NCBI RefSeq assembly: GCF_034555935.1
Contig: NZ_JAYDCJ010000003.1
Location: 2,852,001-2,916,000 of the forward strand
Direction: 5' to 3'
DNA length: 64,000 bases
Source of the DNA: Marinobacter qingdaonensis
GTDB taxonomy: Bacteria; Pseudomonadota; Gammaproteobacteria; Pseudomonadales; Oleiphilaceae
Both the position numbers and the translations under genes were made by a program. The notes beneath the pieces were generated by a model. That model had not been told where the DNA came from and made no database searches. It saw only the letters and a program-made list of their open reading frames with translations. Shown in pieces: positions 38,426 through 49,457 of the stretch (positions are counted from its first letter, which is position 1; each line of letters opens with the position of its first letter).

Positions 38426-39226
38426 ATGCAACCAGCAATCAAAATGGCCCTGCGCGTGGCGCGTCAGGGGTCTGACTATCTGAAAGCCCATTTCGAACGC
38501 CAGGAACCTGCCGGCCGGGACGACGACGAGCGTCGCCGCCAGCTGGACCGGGTCGAGCAATCGATTTACGACAATTTCGCCGAGCAGCTGGAAAAGGCTT
38601 ACAAGGACCACAGCATTGCGCCGCTGAACGAGGCGAACGCGGGCACCAGCGAAAAAAGCTGGCACGTGTTCCCGGTCCTCGGCCGTGAGAACTTCCTGCG
38701 AGGCATCCCGGAATTTGCCCTGGCGCTGGCGCAGAAGAAAAACAACCGCACGGAAAACCTGCTGGTGATCAACCCGGTGACCGGCGAAGAGTATTCCGCC
38801 AGCCGCGGCCACGGTGCCGCCCTGAACAGCCGGCGCGTACGTGCCTCGGAAATCAAGCAGGCGAACCAGGCCGCCGTGGCCACCAACCTGCTGGACCAGG
38901 CGCGCAAAAGCGAAGATGCCCAGCTCTGGGGTGAGCTGGCCAGCGTTCTGGCGCGGGATTCCGCCATGTTCCGGACGTCTGGTTGCGTGGTGCTGGACAT
39001 TGCCCGGGTCTCTGCCGGCCACCTGGACGCCGCCGTGATCTTCCGCCCCGAAACCGTGGATCTGGACCTGGGCGTGACCCTGGCCATGGAATCCGGCGCG
39101 CTGACCGGCGACTTCTCCGGCAACCCGTCCACCGGCAGTGCACGCCAGCTGGTGGTCGCCAACCCGAAGCTGTTCCGGGAAGTGCTGAAAAGCCTGCATC
39201 CGTTCCGGGGTCGGCTGCCGCGCTGA
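38426..39226 (+). CDS. SuhB-like inositol monophosphatase-family protein lacking metal ligands
   Basis: 266 residues aligning along its whole length with SuhB (N-terminus MQPAIKMALRVARQGSDYLK; later EEYSASRGHGAALNSRRVRA and TSGCVVLDIARVSAGHLDA). The catalytic metal motif DPLDGTTNF is replaced by FPVLGRENF, and the EE(S/G)G loop is altered to NEANAG, so phosphatase activity is unlikely. It occupies the suhB position opposite trmJ. In E. coli SuhB acts in Nus-factor antitermination on rRNA without needing its phosphatase activity, so this may be a structural SuhB. Inference from motif reading. Confidence 0.85.
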   Translation: MQPAIKMALRVARQGSDYLKAHFERQEPAGRDDDERRRQLDRVEQSIYDNFAEQLEKAYKDHSIAPLNEANAGTSEKSWHVFPVLGRENFLRGIPEFALALAQKKNNRTENLLVINPVTGEEYSASRGHGAALNSRRVRASEIKQANQAAVATNLLDQARKSEDAQLWGELASVLARDSAMFRTSGCVVLDIARVSAGHLDAAVIFRPETVDLDLGVTLAMESGALTGDFSGNPSTGSARQLVVANPKLFREVLKSLHPFRGRLPR

Positions 39227-39244
39227 GCACCGCGGAGCCGCCAC

Positions 39245-39280
39245 AAAAAAACCGCCTCCCTCGGGATGGCGGTTTTTTTT
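39245..39280. terminator. Bidirectional terminator between the suhB-like gene and secF
   Basis: A hairpin ACCGCC-TCCC/GGGA-GGCGGT (39251-39273) is flanked by an A-run and eight T, suited to ending both converging transcripts. Confidence 0.9.
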
Positions 39281-39299
39281 ACCCTGGACTCAGGTCAGC

Positions 39300-40253
39300 T
39301 TACATCCGGTTCAGCCATTCGGGCGGCTGCTCCTCTTCCTCGGCGTCACCCGCTCCCTCCTTCGCAGGCACCATCAGGTCCTCCCGCGACACGCCGAACG
39401 CCAGCAACAGGTTGGCGGACACGTAGATGGACGAATAGGTACCCACAACCACCCCGATGATCAGTGCCAGGGCAAAGTTGTTGATGGCCTCGCCGCCAAA
39501 CAGATAGAGCGCGAACAGCACCACCAGCGTGGTCCCGGACGTGTTCAAGGTTCGGCTGATGGTCTGGTGAATGGAGGTGTTGATGATGTGCCAGGAGTCC
39601 CCGACCCGCATCTTCCGGAAGTTTTCCCGGATCCGGTCCGCCACCACGATGGTGTCGTTCAGGGAGTAACCGATCACCGCCAGCAGGGCCGCCAGCACGG
39701 TCAGGTCGAAGGTCCACTGGAACAGGGCGAACACCCCGAGGACGATGATGACGTCGTGGGCCAACGGCAACACCGACGCGATGCCGAACTTGAACTGGAA
39801 GCGCATTCCGACGTAGATCAGCACCACCGCCAGGGCCAACAGCAGACCAAGACCACTGTCTTCCTTCAGTTCCTCACCCACCTGGGAGCCGATAAACTCG
39901 GTGCTCACCAGCTCCAGGTCAGCCCCGCTGGCCTCCAGCGCCCCGGTGACTTCCAGGGCCAGCTTGTCGTTGCCGGCCTCAGCCAGACGCACCAACACGG
40001 TGGTGTCCGCGCCAAAATTCTGGACCACGAACTGATCGTAGCCAGCGGCATCCAGGGTGTTCCGGACGTCTTCCAGCGCCGGGGCTTCGGCGTATTCCAA
40101 CTCCACCGAGGTGCCCCCGGTGAAGTCCATGCCCAGATTCAGGCCACGCACCGCCAGCAGGACCACGGAGGCCACCAGCAGCGTGATCGAGAGCACGGAA
40201 GCGAGCTTCCGGAACCCCATGAAATCAAACGGTTTCTTTTCGTGCTCAGACAT
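39300..40253 (-). CDS. secF: Protein translocase accessory subunit SecF
   Basis: An RND-type membrane partner of SecD that pulls proteins through SecYEG using the proton gradient. 317 residues with six membrane helices. The family motifs are LGMDFTGGTSVELEY in the periplasmic-loop entry and GYSLNDTIVVADRIREN after helix 4. ATG 40253 (MSEHEKKPFDFMGF) overlaps the secD end by 8 bases and has GGAGG upstream. The acidic C-terminal tail (DAEEEEQPPEWLNRM) is longer than usual. Confidence 0.96.
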   Translation of the reverse strand: MSEHEKKPFDFMGFRKLASVLSITLLVASVVLLAVRGLNLGMDFTGGTSVELEYAEAPALEDVRNTLDAAGYDQFVVQNFGADTTVLVRLAEAGNDKLALEVTGALEASGADLELVSTEFIGSQVGEELKEDSGLGLLLALAVVLIYVGMRFQFKFGIASVLPLAHDVIIVLGVFALFQWTFDLTVLAALLAVIGYSLNDTIVVADRIRENFRKMRVGDSWHIINTSIHQTISRTLNTSGTTLVVLFALYLFGGEAINNFALALIIGVVVGTYSSIYVSANLLLAFGVSREDLMVPAKEGAGDAEEEEQPPEWLNRM

Positions 40254-42120
40254 TTGCCAGCTTTCCTCCGATCGACAACTTCTCGATCTTTCGACCGCCA
40301 TAAACAAGGTTCACGATGCTGCGACTGACCATCAGTCCGGAGAACATGGACGTCAGGATGCCCAGGCACAGGGTGACGGCGAAGCCTTTCACCGGACCGG
40401 AGCCCATGGCGAACAGGATGACCGCTACCAGCAACGTGGTGATGTTGGCGTCAAAAATGGACACGAAGGCCCGGGAATAGCCGGAGTTGATGGCCGACTG
40501 GGGCGGAACCCCGGCTTTCAGCTCTTCCCGTATTCGCTCAAAGATCAGGACGTTGGCGTCAACCGCCATACCCACGGTCAGAACGATACCGGCAATGCCC
40601 GGCAGCGTCAGGGTCGCCGACAGGATCGACATGCAGGCAATGAGCAGCATCAGGTTCAGCGTCAGCGACACATTGGCGATCAGGCCAAAGCCGCGGTAGT
40701 ACACCAGCATGTAGGCCAGGACCAGGGCAAAGCCCAGGGTGATCGACATGACACCGGCGTCGATGTTTTTCTGGCCCAGGCTCGGCCCGATGGTCCGTTC
40801 CTGGACGAAATACATGGGCGCCGCCAGGGCACCGGCACGCAGCAGCAGCGCCAGCTCAGCCGCTTCCGGAATGGAATCGAGTCCGGTGATCCGGAAACTG
40901 CTGCCCAGGGCCGACTGGATGGTCGCCAGGCTGATGATGCCCTTCTCCACCACCCGCTTGTCGACCGACGTCATCTCGCCATCGACCATGCGGTTTTCGG
41001 TTTCGGTCCGGAACTCGATGAACAGTACCGCCATGCGACGTCCGATGGCGTTGCGGGTGGCCCGGTTCATCTGGTCACCACCCACGGAATCCATGGTGAT
41101 GTTGACCTGAGGCTGGCCGTTCTCGTCGAACGCCTGCTGGGCGTTGGCGACGTTGTTACCGGTAGTGATGATGTCCCGCTCCAAGCGGGCACTGCGCCGG
41201 GGGTTGTCACGGAAATCGAATTCCTCAACCTCGCCTGCGGACGCATCCTGGCGCGCCTCCAGGCGGAACTCCAGGTTCGCGGTGGCACCCAGGACCCGCT
41301 TGGCCTGAGCGGTGTCCTGCACCCCGGGCAATTCGACGATGATGCGGTCCGCACCCTGGCGCTGCACCAGTGGCTCAGCTACCCCCAATTCGTTGACCCG
41401 GTTGCGGATGGTCGTCAGGTTCTGCTCCAGGGCGTACTCCTGGATTGCCTTCACCTCGGCCTCGGACAGGGACAGCACGATCTGGCGCTCGCCCTCAACG
41501 GTGCGCTCGTCCAGCAGGAATTGGTTGTACTGACGCCGAATCAGGTCAAAGGCTTCCGCCCGCGCCTCTTCATCGCGGAAACTGAGCACGATTTCGCGAT
41601 CGCCCTCAACGTCGCCACCGCGATAGCGGATGCGCTCTTCCCGCAACTCACTCTTGATCTGGCTGGCCAGGGCTTCGAGCCGGGTATTGAGCGCGGTCTC
41701 CATGTCCACCTCCAGCAGGAAGTGCACACCGCCGCGCAGATCCAGACCCAGCTTCATCGGGCCGGCGCCCAGGCTCTTCAGCCAGTCGGGCGTGGACGGC
41801 GCCATGTTGAGCGCCACCAGGTAATCATTGCTCAGGGCCGACTGCACGATCGGACGAGCCTGTAACTGGTCGTCGCCATTGGTCAGCCGGATAAGGGCAT
41901 CCCGATCCTGTAACGAGCTGCTTTTTACCTCAATCCCCTCTGATTCGAGGGCCTTGACCGCGCGATCGAGAATCGTGTTATTGACCTCAGTGCTGCTGCG
42001 CGCGCCGGTGATCTGGATGGCGTGGTCGTCGGGAAACAGGTTGGGTAAGGCGTAGATGAACCCGATCACGAGCGCGACCAGGATAACCAGGTTTTTCCAA
42101 AGCGGATACTTGTTCAGCAT
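40246..42120 (-). CDS. secD: Protein translocase accessory subunit SecD
   Basis: 624 residues with one N-terminal membrane helix (about 9-27), a large periplasmic region (about 28-450) and five C-terminal helices. The conserved GLDLRGGVHFLLEVDM and the helix-4 motif VGMAVDANVLIFERIREEL with its Asp are present. ATG 42120 gives MLNKYPLWKNLVIL, the family start. A stable hairpin sits just upstream, between yajC and secD. Confidence 0.97.
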   Translation of the reverse strand: MLNKYPLWKNLVILVALVIGFIYALPNLFPDDHAIQITGARSSTEVNNTILDRAVKALESEGIEVKSSSLQDRDALIRLTNGDDQLQARPIVQSALSNDYLVALNMAPSTPDWLKSLGAGPMKLGLDLRGGVHFLLEVDMETALNTRLEALASQIKSELREERIRYRGGDVEGDREIVLSFRDEEARAEAFDLIRRQYNQFLLDERTVEGERQIVLSLSEAEVKAIQEYALEQNLTTIRNRVNELGVAEPLVQRQGADRIIVELPGVQDTAQAKRVLGATANLEFRLEARQDASAGEVEEFDFRDNPRRSARLERDIITTGNNVANAQQAFDENGQPQVNITMDSVGGDQMNRATRNAIGRRMAVLFIEFRTETENRMVDGEMTSVDKRVVEKGIISLATIQSALGSSFRITGLDSIPEAAELALLLRAGALAAPMYFVQERTIGPSLGQKNIDAGVMSITLGFALVLAYMLVYYRGFGLIANVSLTLNLMLLIACMSILSATLTLPGIAGIVLTVGMAVDANVLIFERIREELKAGVPPQSAINSGYSRAFVSIFDANITTLLVAVILFAMGSGPVKGFAVTLCLGILTSMFSGLMVSRSIVNLVYGGRKIEKLSIGGKLANV

Positions 42121-42133
42121 GGGATCCCTTTTA

Positions 42134-42152
42134 GCCGGCCCAAAAGGCCGGC
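42134..42152 (-). other. Stable hairpin in the yajC-secD gap
   Basis: On the minus strand GCCGGCC and GGCCGGC form a perfect 7-base G+C stem with a TTTTG loop. It lies 14 bases upstream of the secD ATG, next to its AAAAGGGA ribosome site. It lacks a T-run, so it is more likely an mRNA stability or translation element than a terminator. Confidence 0.5.
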
Positions 42153-42202
42153 CTTGGTGTTTCAGCCAGGTTGAATCAGCCCGTCGGCTGACGGACTCCG
42201 GC

Positions 42203-42565
42203 TCAGATTTCCTTCAGAGTGCCCTTCGGCAGAGCGGCTGCGACGGCCACCTTCTGCACCTTGATTTCAACGTTGTCGGCGATTTCCACCACGATGAAAT
42301 CGTCAGTGACCTTGGTGATCTTGCCGGCCACACCGCCGGACGTAACGACCTCATCGCCTTTGTTCAGACCAGACATCAGCGCCTTGTGCTCCTTGGCACG
42401 CTTGCTCTGGGGGCGCCAGATCAGGAAGTAGAAAATCAGGATGAAGCCGGCGAAGAAGATCACCTGACCCATCACGCCCATGCCCTGGGCAGCAGGGTCC
42501 TGCGCCATGGCTACGGCAGGCACCATCGCCATCAGTGCGGCTACGAGCAGTTTCATAGATTTCAT
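42203..42565 (-). CDS. yajC: Preprotein translocase subunit YajC
   Basis: A small single-span membrane protein associated with SecDF-YidC. 120 residues. The membrane helix with IFFAGFILIFYFLIWRPQSK and the cytoplasmic motif GDEVVTSGGVAGKITKV are diagnostic. It also has a signal-like N-terminal extension (MKLLVAALMAMVPAVAMAQ), so the N-terminus may be processed. ATG 42565 follows GGAG by 8 bases. Confidence 0.95.
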   Translation of the reverse strand: MKSMKLLVAALMAMVPAVAMAQDPAAQGMGVMGQVIFFAGFILIFYFLIWRPQSKRAKEHKALMSGLNKGDEVVTSGGVAGKITKVTDDFIVVEIADNVEIKVQKVAVAAALPKGTLKEI

Positions 42566-42596
42566 CGAGTATCTCCGTTGGTTTTTTTCAATTAAA

Positions 42597-44824
<2,228 letters not shown>

Positions 44825-44958
44825 AGAAAGGATCGACGAGGCACTAGGGCAATGTTTAAAAGAATGCGGAATTTACCACGGAATCCGCCTCGCCTGAACC
44901 GCAAGGACCGGTATTCTGTCAGTAAGAGTGATTGCCGGGTAGTCGAGACACTGCAAGA

Positions 44959-45045
44959 TGGTAGCGGCGGGCGGACTCGAACCGCCACGGGTTTTACCCC
45001 AACGGATTTTGAATCCGTCGTGTCTACCAATTTCACCACGCCGCC
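44959..45045 (-). tRNA. tRNA-Leu (anticodon CAA)
   Basis: An 87-base class II tRNA with a long variable arm and encoded CCA. The anticodon stem ACGGA/TCCGT encloses TTCAAAA, giving CAA. The acceptor GGCGGCG pairs with CGCCGCT, with a G-U first pair. No terminator is visible before queA, so readthrough into the queA operon is possible. Confidence 0.95.
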
Positions 45046-45061
45046 ATGGGAGAGAGGGGCG

Positions 45062-45089
45062 ATTATACTGAGCTCGCCCCCGAAATCAA
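45062..45089 (-). promoter_or_regulatory. Promoter of tRNA-Leu
   Basis: Minus-strand -35 TTGATT (45084-45089), a 16-base spacer and a perfect -10 TATAAT (45062-45067), followed by CGCCCC, a G+C-rich discriminator. Confidence 0.7.
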
Positions 45090-45126
45090 CAAGTTCCCTC
45101 CGCAGACCGGTTCAGCGGGCCGGACA

Positions 45127-46359
45127 TCAGAGCCGATCAAACAGGGACAACTGGGAGACCTGGGCGAACGACTGCTGGGCAGCCTGCAGCACGAAGCTCT
45201 GGAAACTCAGGTTGCTGATCGCCTCGGCATAATCGACATCCTGCAGTTCGGAACGGATTTGATTGGTGTATACCGAGGAATCTTCCAGGAATTGCTGGGT
45301 AGACTCCACCGCATTCATGCGCCCACCCAATTCCGTTTGCTTCAGCACAATGCTCTCTTGGGCGTTGTCCAGATTGATGAGTGAGTTTGCGATCAAATCA
45401 TCGAACTCTGCGGCTCCCTGCGCGGTGCTCTTGTCGATTGATTCGAGACCGGCGACAAGATTCTCAATAGTCTTGAATACCGATTGCTTTTGGTTCGTAT
45501 CGATCGCGAAGGAATCACCAATGCCTGCGTTCGAGATCGTGAACTCTAATCCAAATGCCTGAATGGGCTCGCCATCCGCGAATGCGAACGTGGCCGGGAG
45601 GCTATTACCTTGAGAATCAGTAACAGGAGCCCCACCCGGCCCGGTGATGGTTACCTCGTTCGGTGCGATGGAGCTCACCGTTATTTCGAAGTCCCCGATT
45701 GAGAGTCCCTCAAGCGCAGCCTGATTTGAAACCTTCACCCCACTTATCCGCTCGTTTGCGGGCGCTGCCGAAGTCACTTCACCCGTTGGTGCGGCAGGAA
45801 TTGTCACGAATATGCCTTTACCGTGATCGCTGATGGGTACCGTCACGCCATCGTCGATTTCCAGGTTCCGTTGCCCCTCATCCCCCTGATACACCCAGCT
45901 GCCCGATGGGTCTTGCTGGAAGGCCTTCACCGATCCCTGAAAGCCACTGAAGATAAATTCACCGGATGCATCGCGGGTGTTCGCAACGCTGGCCAGCTGA
46001 CCCAGACGCTCTCTCAACTCGGACGAGATGGAACGGCGGTCGTTGGCCGACAGGGAGCCGTTACCGGCCTGAACCGTCAGCTCCCGGACCCGCTGAATGA
46101 TGTCGGTGGCGCTCTCCAGGGCACTCTCTTCCTGGCTCAGCCGGTTGTTGGCCAGATTGACGTTGCGCTGGTAAGTCTCAACCCGGGACAGCTCCTGATC
46201 CAGTTTCAGAATCCGGGCCGCGGCCACCGGATCGTCCGACGGCGTGTTCACCCGCTTACCGGTGGAGATCTGCTGCTGGGTGTTGTTCAGGGTGGTGTTC
46301 AGCTCCTGCAGCCGATTGATGCCACCGGAAAAGATCTGTTGCGATGAAATGCGGATCAT
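45127..46359 (-). CDS. flgL: Flagellar hook-filament junction protein FlgL (HAP3)
   Basis: Joins the hook to the filament. 410 residues. The conserved flagellin-like N-terminal coiled coil (MIRISSQQIFSGGINRLQEL) and the C-terminal helices ending SFAQVSQLSLFDRL are intact. The central domain (about residues 150-300) is long, and part of its coding sequence is near 50% G+C against above 60% in the flanks, hinting at exchange of the variable domain. ATG 46359 follows GAGG by 9 bases. It is the last gene of the flgB-L cluster. Confidence 0.93.
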   Translation of the reverse strand: MIRISSQQIFSGGINRLQELNTTLNNTQQQISTGKRVNTPSDDPVAAARILKLDQELSRVETYQRNVNLANNRLSQEESALESATDIIQRVRELTVQAGNGSLSANDRRSISSELRERLGQLASVANTRDASGEFIFSGFQGSVKAFQQDPSGSWVYQGDEGQRNLEIDDGVTVPISDHGKGIFVTIPAAPTGEVTSAAPANERISGVKVSNQAALEGLSIGDFEITVSSIAPNEVTITGPGGAPVTDSQGNSLPATFAFADGEPIQAFGLEFTISNAGIGDSFAIDTNQKQSVFKTIENLVAGLESIDKSTAQGAAEFDDLIANSLINLDNAQESIVLKQTELGGRMNAVESTQQFLEDSSVYTNQIRSELQDVDYAEAISNLSFQSFVLQAAQQSFAQVSQLSLFDRL

Positions 46360-46402
46360 CTCAGATTACCTCACGCTGCCATTGCGACCGTTACCAGTTC
46401 CA

Positions 46403-48451
46403 TTACCGGAAACTCTGTAACAGCGTATTGAACAAGTCCTGTGCCACCGACATCACCTGCGCGGATGCGTTGTAAGCGGCCTGGTACTGAATCAGTTTGC
46501 CGGCCTCCTCATCGAGGTTGACGCCGGACACCCCCTCCCGCTGATTGGTGGACTGCTCCAGCAGGGTTTTGCCGGCGTCCATGTCGAGCTGGCTCTGCCG
46601 GGTCTTGACCCCGATGTCCTCGACCAACCCGGCATAGCCTTCGGTAAAGCTCTGACTGCCGTTATTGAGGGTGTTGGCGGTGCCCAGCGCGGCCAACAGT
46701 TCGGCGTTGCGGTTATCGGACACGCCGTTGGCGTTGTAGTCGATCACGAAGCTGTCGCCGGGCGCCGGCGCCCCGGTCACCTCAAACTGGAAGCCGCGGT
46801 AACGGGGATCGGACGGATCCTCCGGGAACAGCTTGTTGGCAACACCAGACGTAAACGTATTCAGGGGCGGCACGGCGCTGGCATCGCCCGCCTCAATCAG
46901 CGCACCGCTGTTGGCGTTGTAAAGGTCGTAAACCAGGGTGCCACCGTCATCGCGGAACCGGACTTCGAGCGGCGGCGACAACTGACCCTGCTGGGCAAAC
47001 GCCGGCAGGGTCGAATTGGTAAACGGATTGCGGACGTTGAGCATGGTGCCCTGACTGATCTCCCCGGTCCCGATGTTCTGGTCGCCGGTCGAGGCACGAA
47101 TCGGGCTGGCGAAGGCCAGATCCTCTTCCCGGCTGACCTGCAGGCCGATGCTCTCGGCTGCGTTCCGGCTCGGCTGGATCAGGTACTTGTCTCCGGCATT
47201 GAAGGCCCCGCCCTCAATGCGGATGTTGAAGCCGGGCATGGAAATCTCGGACTGGACCGGGCTTGGCAGCCGGCCCTGATTCACGGTCTCGCCACTGGCC
47301 TTGTCGATCAGCTCGTAGCTGCGGCCGTCGCCACTGAACTGCAGGGTGTAACTGCCGGCCGCCAGCGCGGCACTGTCGGTGATCTCGACCGCTAGCTGGC
47401 CGGTCTGGGGCTGCTGGTTGTTACCATTGGCAATCACGCGGCTGCGTTGCGCTTCCAGGGCGTTGATGTCATTGAAGAACAGGCCACCCAGGTCGCCCTC
47501 CAGATCCATGCCGATTTCATGCTGGTGGTTCATGGTCGCAGACAGCGCGATGGCGATCCGGCCGAGCTCATCAAACGCCGGCTTCAGGGCCTCGTCATCA
47601 AATCGCTTCAGCCCGCCGAGCTTGCCGCCGGTGACCTGCTCGTCGATGTTCAGGGTCCGGCCGCCGTTGGACAGGGTGAACGACAGGCGGGTCGGATCCT
47701 CGGCGCTTTCCTCGGTGCCCAGCTGTGCCGCGTTGCTGCCCACCACCAGCGACAGACCGTTGCCGAGCGCCACGTTGACCTGGCTGCCGTCGGTCGGCGT
47801 CACCTTGATGTTGATCAGCTCCGACAACTGGCGCAGCTTTTCATCACGCTTGTCCAGCAGGTCGTTGGGCATCTGGCCCTGGGCCAGGCCCGGCGATTCG
47901 GAAATGGCCAGATTCAGTTCGGCGATGCTTTTCAGCAGCGTGTTGGCGTCTTTCACGCCCTGCTGCATCTGGGTCTTGACCGATTCCCGCTGTTGCACGA
48001 ATTCCTGGTTCAGGGCCTGGAACCGGTTCACCACCTGCTGCGCCTCGCTCAGCACCAGCTGACGTTGCGGCAGGGAGGTCGGATCCTCAGCGGCGTTCTG
48101 CAGCGACGCGAAGAAGTTGTTCAGGGCGTTGCTCAGGCCGGTGGATTCACCGCCCAGCAGGTTGTCCAGCCGGGTCAGCTCGGAGTTGAGCGCCTGCTGC
48201 TCACCGAACAGGGTGCTGTCCTCACGCACCTGCTGAACCAGGTATTCGTTGGCCAGCCGCCGGATGTTGGCGACATTGACCCCGCTGCCAATGGTGCCGG
48301 CGCCGGTCCGCTGACCGGTCTGGGTCTCGAACTGCACCTCTTGCCGACTGTAACCCGGGGTATTGGCGTTGGTGATGTTGTTACCGGTGGTGTTCAGAGC
48401 CGACTGATGACTCAGGATGCCGGTGAGGCCGATACCAATCAGTCCTGCCAT
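46403..48451 (-). CDS. flgK: Flagellar hook-filament junction protein FlgK (HAP1)
   Basis: The first junction protein distal to the hook. 682 residues, longer than the 547 of E. coli because of an expanded central region. The N-terminus LIGIGLTGILSHQSALNTTG and NITNANTPGYSRQEVQF are the rod/hook signature. The C-terminus GVNLDEEAGKLIQYQAAYNA is typical. ATG 48451 lies 5 bases past the flgJ stop. Confidence 0.95.
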   Translation of the reverse strand: MAGLIGIGLTGILSHQSALNTTGNNITNANTPGYSRQEVQFETQTGQRTGAGTIGSGVNVANIRRLANEYLVQQVREDSTLFGEQQALNSELTRLDNLLGGESTGLSNALNNFFASLQNAAEDPTSLPQRQLVLSEAQQVVNRFQALNQEFVQQRESVKTQMQQGVKDANTLLKSIAELNLAISESPGLAQGQMPNDLLDKRDEKLRQLSELINIKVTPTDGSQVNVALGNGLSLVVGSNAAQLGTEESAEDPTRLSFTLSNGGRTLNIDEQVTGGKLGGLKRFDDEALKPAFDELGRIAIALSATMNHQHEIGMDLEGDLGGLFFNDINALEAQRSRVIANGNNQQPQTGQLAVEITDSAALAAGSYTLQFSGDGRSYELIDKASGETVNQGRLPSPVQSEISMPGFNIRIEGGAFNAGDKYLIQPSRNAAESIGLQVSREEDLAFASPIRASTGDQNIGTGEISQGTMLNVRNPFTNSTLPAFAQQGQLSPPLEVRFRDDGGTLVYDLYNANSGALIEAGDASAVPPLNTFTSGVANKLFPEDPSDPRYRGFQFEVTGAPAPGDSFVIDYNANGVSDNRNAELLAALGTANTLNNGSQSFTEGYAGLVEDIGVKTRQSQLDMDAGKTLLEQSTNQREGVSGVNLDEEAGKLIQYQAAYNASAQVMSVAQDLFNTLLQSFR

Positions 48452-48456
48452 AACGG

Positions 48457-49449
48457 TTACTCCTTTATCCCTTCATTGCCGAGGGACAATGTCATCAGTG
48501 AGTCGCGGTTCATGATCTGACGGATCTTGGCACCGTAGTTTGGATCGGTGGCGTAGCCGGCCTCCTGCAGCTTGTCGGCAAAGACCTCAGGCTGGTCGGC
48601 CACTGACAGCACCTCGCGGTAACGCGGGTTCGACTCCAGGAAGGCGACGTAATCCCGGAAGCTTGCCTCGTAATTCGGGTAGGCCCGGAAATCCGCGCGC
48701 TCTTTCATCGGCACGCCTTCCCGGAATTCGGTGGTGGTGATGGTCACCGAGTCCCCGGACCAGCGACGGTCGGCCTTGATCCCGAACAGGTTGAAACTCG
48801 GGCGCTGGTCGTCCCCGGTAATCATGTGCCGGCCCCACCCGGTTTCCAGGGCGGCCTGGGCCACCATCAGTTTCGGGTCGATCCCCGAGTCACCGGCAAT
48901 CCGCTCCGCCACCGGCAGCAGTTCGCGGACGAACTGCGCTGGGGAGTCAAAACGCTCGGGCAACGCCTGATCGCTTTCCGGCGCGGTCACCGTAGCACTG
49001 GTCACGTCGGCGACCTCGTTCACCTGTTCCAACTGGGCCGGCAGCCGGCTCGACAGCGGCGGCAGGCTGCGATCGTAATCGGCAAGACTGGCCTTGTGGC
49101 CCGCCAGTTTCCCGCCCTCACTGTCCAGGCCCGGTACCTGCTGGCCGAGCTGGCGCACCAGGGCTTCCGCCAGCCCGGTGCCCTGCCCCTTGGCCATGGT
49201 CAGGCTCAGCTGGCTGTCGAACATGTCCCGGTAGAACTCGGACTGACTGCTGTTCAGGTAGTTGCCCTCGGCGAACACATCGCCGGCCTTACGCATGGAT
49301 TTCAGCATTTCCGACAGGAACAGGCTCTCGAACTGACGCGCCACCTCTTCCAGGGCCGCCTGCTTGTCGTTGCGGGCCTGGGACTTGAGCGCGTTCAGGC
49401 CGCTGAAATCGGTGTAAACCTGCGCCTGTTGAACCTGATAATCCTGCAT
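48457..49449 (-). CDS. flgJ: Flagellar rod-assembly peptidoglycan hydrolase FlgJ
   Basis: A rod-capping protein with muramidase/glucosaminidase activity that opens the cell wall for the rod. 330 residues. The N-terminal rod-binding domain (about 15-110; EEVARQFESLFLSEMLKSMR) is followed by a linker and a C-terminal glucosaminidase domain (about 180-325) with the catalytic Glu in AQAALETGWGRHM. ATG 49449 follows AGGGG; a GTG two codons earlier sits on the ribosome site itself. Confidence 0.94.
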   Translation of the reverse strand: MQDYQVQQAQVYTDFSGLNALKSQARNDKQAALEEVARQFESLFLSEMLKSMRKAGDVFAEGNYLNSSQSEFYRDMFDSQLSLTMAKGQGTGLAEALVRQLGQQVPGLDSEGGKLAGHKASLADYDRSLPPLSSRLPAQLEQVNEVADVTSATVTAPESDQALPERFDSPAQFVRELLPVAERIAGDSGIDPKLMVAQAALETGWGRHMITGDDQRPSFNLFGIKADRRWSGDSVTITTTEFREGVPMKERADFRAYPNYEASFRDYVAFLESNPRYREVLSVADQPEVFADKLQEAGYATDPNYGAKIRQIMNRDSLMTLSLGNEGIKE

Positions 49450-49457
49450 GGCCACCC

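Noticed and set aside
40057..41865. A 602-codon frame opposite secD and secF
   Set aside because: Antisense shadow; low-complexity Gln/His/Arg-rich translation without motifs.
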